Assembly (NCBI GenBank): GCA_903933395.1
Contig: CAIZKA010000141.1
Location: 1 to 15,140 of the forward strand
Source: an uncultured beta proteobacterium
GTDB taxonomy: Bacteria > Pseudomonadota > Gammaproteobacteria > Burkholderiales > Rhodocyclaceae
Direction of reading: 5' to 3'
Length of the DNA: 15,140 nucleotides
In this document: positions 1-5,537 of the stretch, one piece after another
Layout of the letters: every line of letters starts with the position of its first letter
Numbering within the stretch: the stretch's first letter is position 1
Program-made: the position numbers and the translations under genes
Notes under the pieces: generated by a model
The model's database searches: none
What the model was told of the DNA's origin: nothing
The model's input: only the letters and a program-made list of their open reading frames with translations

Positions 1-59
1 AGGCTGCGCGCGGCCTTGCGCTTCGCCGCCCCGTAATCGCTGATCCCTTCTTCTGCCAT
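1..59 (-). CDS. 5' end of a leftward hypothetical gene (partial)
   Basis: An ATG at 59 on the minus strand opens a frame that stays open to the window edge. It encodes 19 complete residues beginning MAEEGISDYGAAKRKAAR. The mix of an acidic start and a KRKAAR basic helix looks like the N-terminus of a small conserved betaproteobacterial hypothetical protein, but this is an impression, not an identification. No clear Shine-Dalgarno sequence precedes the ATG. The gene would be divergent from mpl, with a shared upstream region of about 190 bases. Only 19 residues are visible, so the function cannot be judged. Confidence 0.45.
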   Translation of the reverse strand, partial: MAEEGISDYGAAKRKAARS

Positions 60-182
60 GAGACGGGCAGCCGCGCAGGCAATGGCGCGGCGCAGGTGGC
101 TGGAGGCTGAAGGGGCAAGCTTGCGGCGCGGCATGGTGCGGATGGGCGTAGTCTGGCAAAAGCGGCTGGCGGTTATGTCCGG

Positions 183-202
183 CGTCTGCGGGGAGGCAGA
201 CG
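183..202. other. Small stem-loop upstream of mpl
   Basis: CGTCTGC (183-189) and GCAGACG (196-202) form a perfect 7-bp stem with a 6-base loop. It lies about 50 bases before the mpl start, in the gap between two divergent genes. It has no T-run, so it is not an intrinsic terminator. A TAGAAT box at about 220 could be a -10 element for mpl, but no good -35 box is seen. A regulatory role is a guess. Confidence 0.25.
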
Positions 203-252
203 GCATCCCCTGGCGGGATAGAATCCGCTTCATTATTTCACGGAACGGCGAC

Positions 253-1602
253 ATGCATATCCACATCCTCGGCATTTGCGGCACCTTCATGGGCGGTATC
301 GCCCTGCTGGCGCGCGCTGCCGGACACCGGGTCACAGGTTGCGACGCCAATGTTTATCCGCCGATGAGCACCCAACTCGGCGCACAGGGGATTGAACTTG
401 TCGAAGGTTATGGCTCCGGACAAATCGAGCTTAACCCGGATCTGTTTGTCGTCGGCAATGCCATATCACGCGGCAATCCCTTGCTGGAAGCCATTCTTGA
501 ACGCAACCTGCCCTATGTTTCTGGCCCGCAATGGCTGGCCGGGAACATTCTGCGCGGGCGCTGGGTGCTGGGCGTGGCGGGAACCCACGGCAAGACGACG
601 ACAACATCCCTGTTGGCGTGGATACTGGAGGAGGCTGGGCTCCAGCCTTCCTTTCTTGTCGGCGGCGTGCCGCAGGGCTTTGGTGTTTCAGCCCGATTGA
701 CCGATTCGCCCTTCTTTGTCATCGAAGCTGATGAGTACGACACGGCCTTTTGCGATAAGCGCTCCAAGTTCGTGCATTACCAGCCGCGGACGGTGATCTT
801 GAATAACCTGGAGTTCGATCACGCCGACATCTTCGGTGATCTTGCTGCTATCGAGACGCAGTTTCATCATTTGGTGAGGACGTTGCCGGGTAACGGCCTG
901 ATCGTCGCCAATGCTCAGGAGGAGTCGTTGCGGCGTGTGCTGGCGCGTGGCTGCTGGACTCCCGTTGAATGGTTTAACGGCGAGGAGGGCTGGCAGGCCG
1001 GGGAGTCCGACGCTTCAGGCGTCTTTGAAGTAAGTCTGGCCGGCAAGTCCCTAGGCCGGGTTAATCGTTTCGATCTCGCGGGCGCCCATAACAGGGCCAA
1101 CGCCGTGGCAGCACTGGCGGCAGCGAGGCATGCCGGCGTCCCGGTGGCTGTCGGCCTCAAAGCGCTGGAAAGCTTCAGCGGCATCAAGAGGCGATTGGAG
1201 ACGCGTGGCACCGTGCGCGGAGTCACTGTTCTCGACGATTTTGCTCATCACCCGACGGCGATTCGCGTCACGCTGGAAGGCCTGCGCCAGAAGCTCGGAC
1301 CCGCCCGCATTCTGGCCGTGCTGGAGCCGCGTTCAAATACCATGAAACTCGGCGTGATGAACGAACAATTGCCCGGCAGTCTGGCCGAGGCCGATGCAGT
1401 CTTCTGCTACGCCAGCAAACTGGGTTGGGATGCCGCGCAGGCCTTGGCGCCGTTGGGTGCACGGGCGCAGGTTTTCGATGACCTGGAAGACCTGGTTGCT
1501 GCAGTGGCCGCTTCCGCTCAGGGTGGGGATCAGGTGCTGGTGATGAGCAACGGAGGCTTTGGCGGGGTTCACGATAAGCTCCTTAGGGCGCTGGCAGGCT
1601 GA
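253..1602 (+). CDS. mpl: UDP-N-acetylmuramate:L-alanyl-gamma-D-glutamyl-meso-diaminopimelate ligase (Mpl)
   Basis: Mpl is a cytoplasmic Mur-family ligase that recycles cell-wall tripeptide by joining it to UDP-MurNAc using ATP. The 449-residue product has the usual family length. It starts with a glycine-rich nucleotide-binding turn (GICGTFMGG, residues 7-15). The Mur ATP-binding loop AGTHGKTTTT follows at 109-118. Further on are HNRANA, DDFAHHPTA and EPRSNTMKLG; the last is typical of Mpl rather than MurC. The frame is open back to 58, but the ATG at 253 is chosen because the family begins MHIHILGICG there and GGAAC lies 7 bases upstream. The next gene is 80 bases downstream. Confidence 0.95.
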   Translation: MHIHILGICGTFMGGIALLARAAGHRVTGCDANVYPPMSTQLGAQGIELVEGYGSGQIELNPDLFVVGNAISRGNPLLEAILERNLPYVSGPQWLAGNILRGRWVLGVAGTHGKTTTTSLLAWILEEAGLQPSFLVGGVPQGFGVSARLTDSPFFVIEADEYDTAFCDKRSKFVHYQPRTVILNNLEFDHADIFGDLAAIETQFHHLVRTLPGNGLIVANAQEESLRRVLARGCWTPVEWFNGEEGWQAGESDASGVFEVSLAGKSLGRVNRFDLAGAHNRANAVAALAAARHAGVPVAVGLKALESFSGIKRRLETRGTVRGVTVLDDFAHHPTAIRVTLEGLRQKLGPARILAVLEPRSNTMKLGVMNEQLPGSLAEADAVFCYASKLGWDAAQALAPLGARAQVFDDLEDLVAAVAASAQGGDQVLVMSNGGFGGVHDKLLRALAG

Positions 1603-1682
1603 CCCAGGAAGACAGCCCGTTGATTATTGGCCGATCAGGCGGAAGGATCGGTCCCAGTTCCAAAATTTGGGAGTACGAAAAC

Positions 1683-2315
1683 TTGAACGAAAAACCTTTG
1701 GACAGGCGCCCTTTCTTTTGGGCAGCAGGCGTTGTGCTGCTGTTGATCACTTGTTGGCAATTGCTGGAATACGCGGCCGGGCAGCGGCTGCACAATACTT
1801 CGCTATGGCAGCGCTGGCATCCCGTCACCCTCCGTTCCGCGCCGCAGACGGCAACTCCGGTCAGCGTCACCGATACGCGGCTGTCGCAGGTAATTGTCCA
1901 GACCGAACTGGGCTTGTATTTTCTTACGGGTGCGCGCTATGTGCCAAAGGCCGGAGAGGCTGTCATCGTTGCCGCCAATGACGGCTGGGCGCTTTACTTA
2001 TGTGCCGCCAATGGCGAGCGCTGCATGACGATCCACTCGTTTTGTTCGGGCGTCATGTGGCCCAAGCTTGATCGGGATGCCGAGGGACGGATTACCGGTT
2101 GCCACGCCCCCTATCTGGCATCAGGGACCGCGCCGGTCGTAGCCGCGATCACCAACCCGCCTCCCGATCGGGCAGGACAGGAAGGGGGGCGTCGCCAGGT
2201 CAAGGTCAATGTCGCCAAGGGGATGACCCATCCACGTGAATGGGCGCATTTGATGGGGCTGCCCCTTGCGCCGCCGGTAGTGGCGCCCATGGGGCCGCTG
2301 CCCGCCAAGCCGTGA
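1683..2315 (+). CDS. Membrane-anchored hypothetical protein, cysteine-containing
   Basis: I do not recognise this 210-residue protein. It has a short charged N-terminus (NEKPLDRR), one transmembrane segment at about residues 11-29, and a soluble domain of about 180 residues that should face the periplasm. The domain has four cysteines in its middle part (LYLCAANGERC, HSFCSG, ITGCHAP), which could form disulfides or bind metal. The tail is rich in Pro and Gly (ending APMGPLPAKP). The start is the TTG at 1683, because GGGAG at 1669-1673 sits 9 bases upstream and the anchor then follows directly. A TTG at 1620 would add 21 unconvincing residues. A hairpin (CCGATC 1631-1636, GATCGG 1646-1651) lies in the leader. 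The gene may be co-transcribed with mpl. Confidence 0.7.
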   Translation: MNEKPLDRRPFFWAAGVVLLLITCWQLLEYAAGQRLHNTSLWQRWHPVTLRSAPQTATPVSVTDTRLSQVIVQTELGLYFLTGARYVPKAGEAVIVAANDGWALYLCAANGERCMTIHSFCSGVMWPKLDRDAEGRITGCHAPYLASGTAPVVAAITNPPPDRAGQEGGRRQVKVNVAKGMTHPREWAHLMGLPLAPPVVAPMGPLPAKP

Positions 2316-2340
2316 CTGGCGCTACAGCGAGAATACTTTG

Positions 2341-2400
2341 TCGGAGCAAATGCGATCCGGGACGGCACACGAAATCCCTGAGCCGCTACTACTGCTCCGA
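2341..2400. repeat. Inverted repeat between convergent genes
   Basis: TCGGAGCA (2341-2348) and TGCTCCGA (2393-2400) are perfect 8-bp arms separated by 44 bases. They lie between the convergent ends of the hypothetical gene and the cytochrome c4 gene. There is no T-run, so a standard intrinsic terminator is not supported. The arms could close a longer RNA structure at the 3' ends of both transcripts. Nothing else is seen in this 111-base gap. Confidence 0.3.
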
Positions 2401-2426
2401 ACAGCTTGGTGTTGCCGCGGCGGGCC

Positions 2427-3089
2427 TTACGGGTTCAGGGATGCAACATACACGGCAACGGCTTCGATCTCCTGATAGCTCATGCGTGCCGTGATGTTCC
2501 GCATGACTTGGGCGGCATCATTGGTTCGTTTGCCGTCCTTGTAGTCCTTCAACTGTTTGACAAGGTAGCTCACATGCTGACCGCCGATGGCCGGCGCAAG
2601 TATTGCGGGCTGATTCGACATCAATTTATCCCAGTTCTTGTTGCCGGCACCTCCGAGACCGTGGCAGCCAACACACGCCGCCACGACATCCGGGCGCCCC
2701 TTGCCCTTGAAAAATATTTTCTCGCCGGCCGCCATGGACTCGCTTGTCCCGGCTTCGCCGGACTTAACTTTCTGTTTCGCGAAATAGGCGGCAATATCGG
2801 GAATGTCAGCCTCGGAAACGGACTGCGCCATCGGTGACATCTGCGCGTTGGTCCTGCGGCCTGCCTTGAAATCCAGAAGTTGCTTGGCAATGTATTCGGG
2901 CACCTGCCCGGCCAGTTTGGGCCAGGGCTCTGCGGGGGGTGGTAGCGCCACGCTATTGCCATCGGCGCCGTGACAGCCGGCGCAGGCCGCTGCTTTTTGT
3001 TGGCCGGCTTCCGGGTTTCCGGCGGCAAGGGCTGTGGTGGCGAGTACCGCAAACACAACGCCGGCAAGCCGTTTACCAAGACCAGTCAT
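2427..3089 (-). CDS. Diheme cytochrome c4
   Basis: This is a periplasmic diheme electron carrier of the cytochrome c4 family, which typically passes electrons from the bc1 complex to terminal oxidases. The 220-residue precursor has a signal peptide (residues 1-22, ending TTALA). Two similar cytochrome c domains follow, each with a CxxCH heme site: CAGCH at 36-40 and CVGCH at 139-143. Likely axial methionines are Met84 or Met87 in the first domain and Met196 or Met203 in the second. Each domain carries the c4-type stretch KQLxDxKxGxRTN. The ATG at 3089 has GGAGG just upstream; the longer frame to 3278 crosses the intergenic region and is rejected. The gene is divergent from the oxidase operon, so it is a plausible donor to that oxidase. 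Confidence 0.93.
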   Translation of the reverse strand: MTGLGKRLAGVVFAVLATTALAAGNPEAGQQKAAACAGCHGADGNSVALPPPAEPWPKLAGQVPEYIAKQLLDFKAGRRTNAQMSPMAQSVSEADIPDIAAYFAKQKVKSGEAGTSESMAAGEKIFFKGKGRPDVVAACVGCHGLGGAGNKNWDKLMSNQPAILAPAIGGQHVSYLVKQLKDYKDGKRTNDAAQVMRNITARMSYQEIEAVAVYVASLNP

Positions 3090-3128
3090 CGCATTTCCTC
3101 CGCATTTTTCGGCTTGCGCCGCTGTTAG

Positions 3129-3157
3129 TTTATGTTTAAAGTGTCGCGAATTGTCGC
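3129..3157 (-). promoter_or_regulatory. Possible sigma-70 promoter for cytochrome c4
   Basis: On the minus strand GCGACA (3157-3152) and CATAAA (3134-3129) are spaced by 17 bases. Each matches four of six consensus positions. The start point would leave a leader of about 33 bases before the ATG at 3089. The -35 box overlaps the direct and inverted repeats in this intergenic region. Confidence 0.28.
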
Positions 3158-3167
3158 AGCATGCGAC
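3142..3167. promoter_or_regulatory. Operator-like repeats between cytochrome c4 and the oxidase operon
   Basis: TGTCGC occurs at 3142-3147 and again at 3152-3157, exactly one helical turn apart. GTCGCA (3153-3158) and TGCGAC (3162-3167) then form a perfect dyad with a 3-base centre. The cluster lies in the middle of the divergent gap and overlaps both candidate -35 boxes. The sequence is not an FNR box (TTGAT-N4-ATCAA). The regulator is unknown. Confidence 0.4.
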
Positions 3168-3179
3168 GCAAATTACAAC
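3151..3179 (+). promoter_or_regulatory. Possible sigma-70 promoter for the oxidase operon
   Basis: TTGTCG (3151-3156) and TACAAC (3174-3179) are spaced by 17 bases. Each matches four of six consensus positions. The start point would fall near 3186, giving a leader of about 20 bases that consists mainly of the G-run ribosome binding site. Support is weak, because other pairs of similar quality could be drawn. Confidence 0.25.
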
Positions 3180-3190
3180 GGTAATTCCTC

Positions 3191-3200
3191 GGGGGGGGGG
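3191..3200 (+). promoter_or_regulatory. Ten-G ribosome binding site of oxidase subunit III
   Basis: A run of ten G occupies 3191-3200 and ends five bases before the ATG at 3206. It is the only Shine-Dalgarno candidate for subunit III. A homopolymer this long can change length during replication, which would alter the spacing or register of ribosome binding without touching the reading frame. Confidence 0.6.
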
Positions 3201-3205
3201 AACAA

Positions 3206-3970
3206 ATGGCTCATGAACACGCCCATGCCGCGCACGATGACCATGCTCATGCCCATTGGGATACCAGCATCTGGCCATTCGTCATCAGCTTCGGCATTCT
3301 CGCTCTCGCGATCGCTTTTTCCTTCCATTACGTCTATCACAAGCCCTTTGCCGCGGTGCTTTCCCTCGGTATCGGCACACCTCTGATCCTGGCCGGCATC
3401 GCCGGCTGGACCAGCGAGGCGATGGGAAAGGGGGAAGGCCTTTCCTTTGGCGCAATGGGCTGGTTCATCCTTGCCGAGGCGATGATTTTTCTTTCGCTTT
3501 TCGCCGCCTATTGGTACCTCCGCCTGAATGCTCCCGTATGGCCGCCGGCGGGCAGCGTTCCCCTGCCCAAACTGATTCCGGCGATGATGACCGTGATCCT
3601 CGTGGTGTCGAGCCTGACCATTCATCGCGCCGAAGACCTGCTCCACGTCGGCGATAGGAGTGGCTACATCCGCTGGCTTCTCATAACCATCGTGCTGGGT
3701 TTCTGCTTCCTCGGCATGTCCGGATTTGAATGGAGCCACCTCATGCACGAGGGCTTCCACATCGGCACCAATGTGCAAAGCACCATCTTCTTTTGCATTA
3801 CCGGTTTGCACGGCTCCCACGTGGTAGTCGGTCTCGCCATCTTCATCGCCGGATTGTTCCCCGCCCTGCGCGGCAACGTGGATGAAGGTTTCGCCCGCAC
3901 CGCGGGTTTGTACTGGCACTTCGTGGATATCATTTGGTTCTTCGTTGTCTCTCAGGTTTATTACTGGTAA
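3206..3970 (+). CDS. coxC: Heme-copper oxidase subunit III
   Basis: Subunit III is a membrane subunit that stabilises the catalytic core and supports proton uptake into the D-channel. The 254-residue product has seven predicted membrane segments, beginning at SIWPFVISFG. It carries the family stretches FILAEAMIFLSLFAAYWYLR (with the conserved lipid-site Glu), FHIGTNVQSTIFFCITGLHG and the C-terminal YWHFVDIIWFFVV. Seven His lie in residues 3-17 (MAHEHAHAAHDDHAHAH), an unusual metal-binding-like head. It is the first gene of the operon, whereas subunit III usually follows subunits II and I. Its 3' end overlaps the next gene by 37 bases if that gene starts at TTG 3934. Confidence 0.93.
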   Translation: MAHEHAHAAHDDHAHAHWDTSIWPFVISFGILALAIAFSFHYVYHKPFAAVLSLGIGTPLILAGIAGWTSEAMGKGEGLSFGAMGWFILAEAMIFLSLFAAYWYLRLNAPVWPPAGSVPLPKLIPAMMTVILVVSSLTIHRAEDLLHVGDRSGYIRWLLITIVLGFCFLGMSGFEWSHLMHEGFHIGTNVQSTIFFCITGLHGSHVVVGLAIFIAGLFPALRGNVDEGFARTAGLYWHFVDIIWFFVVSQVYYW

Positions 3971-4743
3971 CGGCCTGCGTCATGGCCCACGCAGTAAGCC
4001 TGCCTACGCAGACGTCTGTGACGGCCGGGTCCGTCGTGCAGATCGACGAACCCCGCTATCTGGGGGCCCGGCTGCCTGCCGAAACGCTATTCGAGGACGA
4101 GAGCGGTGTCCGCTTCACGCTGGGTGATACCCTCGGCAAGCCGGTGATTCTGGTTTTGTCCTACTACGGCTGCGACGGTACCTGCCCGACGATAGACATC
4201 GAACTGGCTGCGGCGCTGTCGCGACTTGACCGGTTCAAGCTTGGCAGCGACTTCCGGGTACTGACGGTGTCGTTCGACGCCCGCGACACCAGTGGCACCG
4301 CAGCCGAATTCCTGAAGAAGACCGGCGTGTCATCAGCCGGCGGCTGGCGTCATGCGGTGTTGAAGGATACGGACGTCAAGGCCTTTGCCGGCAGCGTCGG
4401 CTTCAACTATTTCTGGTCGGACGCCGCCAAGGCTTTCATGCACCCGAACGTGCTGATCTTCCTTACGCCGGAAGGCCGCGTAGCCCGCTACATTTACGGT
4501 ACGCGCATGGATGCACGCAACATCGAGCTGGCGCTGATCGATGCGGACTGGAATCGCATTTCCAACTCCACTGCCGTATTCGACATGCTGACAGGCGCCT
4601 GTTTCAGCTACAACTATGCAGAAGGAAAATACCAGATGAATTACTCGATGGCGGCCGGACTTGGCGCCTTGGTATTGGGAATTAGCATGCTCGGACTTGG
4701 CTTCTGGGCGTACCGGAAAAAAATTGGGGGGGCGCATGCGTAA
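3934..4743 (+). CDS. senC: SCO1/SenC copper chaperone with C-terminal membrane anchor
   Basis: Sco proteins deliver copper to, or reduce, the CuA centre of oxidase subunit II in the periplasm. The thioredoxin-like domain has CDGTC at residues 80-84 and the distal copper-ligand His at 170 (FMHPNVLIFLTPEGR). A single membrane segment lies near the C-terminus (about residues 238-257, LGALVLGISMLGLGFWAY). Most Sco proteins are anchored at the N-terminus. The start is uncertain: TTG 3934 gives a convincing signal peptide (LLLVTACVMAHA) but overlaps subunit III by 37 bases, while ATG 3982 would remove it. The stop overlaps the subunit II start by 8 bases, so tight co-translation is expected. Confidence 0.87.
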   Translation: MVLRCLSGLLLVTACVMAHAVSLPTQTSVTAGSVVQIDEPRYLGARLPAETLFEDESGVRFTLGDTLGKPVILVLSYYGCDGTCPTIDIELAAALSRLDRFKLGSDFRVLTVSFDARDTSGTAAEFLKKTGVSSAGGWRHAVLKDTDVKAFAGSVGFNYFWSDAAKAFMHPNVLIFLTPEGRVARYIYGTRMDARNIELALIDADWNRISNSTAVFDMLTGACFSYNYAEGKYQMNYSMAAGLGALVLGISMLGLGFWAYRKKIGGAHA

Positions 4744-5524
4744 CCTGAAAAAACTGGGCGCAGCCGTCGCAGGCTGTCTCATTTCGGCATCCACTGCCTT
4801 TGCGGAGGGGTACCCGGTTGCTGCCGGGTCAGGGGCGCCGCCGGCGGTAAGGGATCCGGCCGCGGGATGGGATCATCTGTGGCGGGAAGTCATTATCGAC
4901 ATCACCATCATCGGCGTGGTGTTCGCCCTCATTACGGCCTGGCTGCTGTGGCGTTATCGTCACCGCCCGGGCAACGAGACCGGACACGCGCCAAAACTCA
5001 GCGCGGCCGCGGCAGTGGCATGGGTAGTGATTCCGACGTTTGTCTTTCTTGCCGATGATCTCTACATCGCGGCAAATGGCTGGCATTTGTGGAACGTCTA
5101 TCGCGAGGTGCCGGCCGACCGGCTTGAGATCAGCCTCGAAACCGGCATGTACAGCTTCGACTACACCTACCCCAACGGCTTGCGTACGCAAAACGAGTTG
5201 AAGGTTCCCGCCGGCAAGCCGGTGCTGCTGCGCATGACCAGTCGCGATACGCTGCACAACCATTTCATTCCCGACTTCCGCGTCAAGGAAGATTCGATGC
5301 CGGGCCGCATCACCTACCTGTGGTTCCTCCCCAAGGAAGCCGGCAAGCAGCATGTGGTCAGCTGCGCGGCCTACTGCGGCGTCATGCACTCTTACATGGC
5401 CAGCAAAATTGTGGTTTTGTCGCCGGAGGACTACAAGGCCTGGTATGACAAGGAAGGCGCCAAATTGAACGAGATGAAGTCGGCCGCAGAGCAGACCAAG
5501 GCCATGCCGGCCAAGAAGAGTTGA
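4736..5524 (+). CDS. coxB: Cytochrome c oxidase subunit II (CuA), variant type
   Basis: Subunit II takes electrons from cytochrome c through its periplasmic CuA centre. The 262-residue product has a signal peptide (residues 1-23), two membrane segments (about 52-72 and 94-112) and a cupredoxin domain. The CuA ligands are complete: His174, Cys210, Cys214, His218 and Met221 (CAAYCGVMHSYM). Three usual residues are missing. The Mg-binding Glu between the cysteines is Ala212. The K-channel entrance Glu, three residues before the Trp of WxxxP, is Ala93. The WYW electron-entry patch reads YSF at 139-141. There is no fused heme domain. The ATG at 4736 follows a run of seven G (4726-4732). Subunit I starts 14 bases downstream. 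Confidence 0.93.
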   Translation: MRNLKKLGAAVAGCLISASTAFAEGYPVAAGSGAPPAVRDPAAGWDHLWREVIIDITIIGVVFALITAWLLWRYRHRPGNETGHAPKLSAAAAVAWVVIPTFVFLADDLYIAANGWHLWNVYREVPADRLEISLETGMYSFDYTYPNGLRTQNELKVPAGKPVLLRMTSRDTLHNHFIPDFRVKEDSMPGRITYLWFLPKEAGKQHVVSCAAYCGVMHSYMASKIVVLSPEDYKAWYDKEGAKLNEMKSAAEQTKAMPAKKS

Positions 5525-5537
5525 AGGGATACCCGCA

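Noticed and set aside
58..252. N-terminal extension of mpl by 65 codons
   Set aside because: The extension is Arg/Ala-rich filler, while the Mpl family begins at MHIHILGICG (253), where a GGAAC box also lies.
1631..1651. Hairpin CCGATC/GATCGG as an mpl terminator
   Set aside because: The stem is six pairs plus a wobble, with no T-run, and it lies in the leader of the next gene.
3090..3278. N-terminal extension of cytochrome c4 by 63 codons
   Set aside because: It would cross the divergent promoter region and the start of subunit III. The ATG at 3089 has a strong ribosome binding site and a signal peptide.
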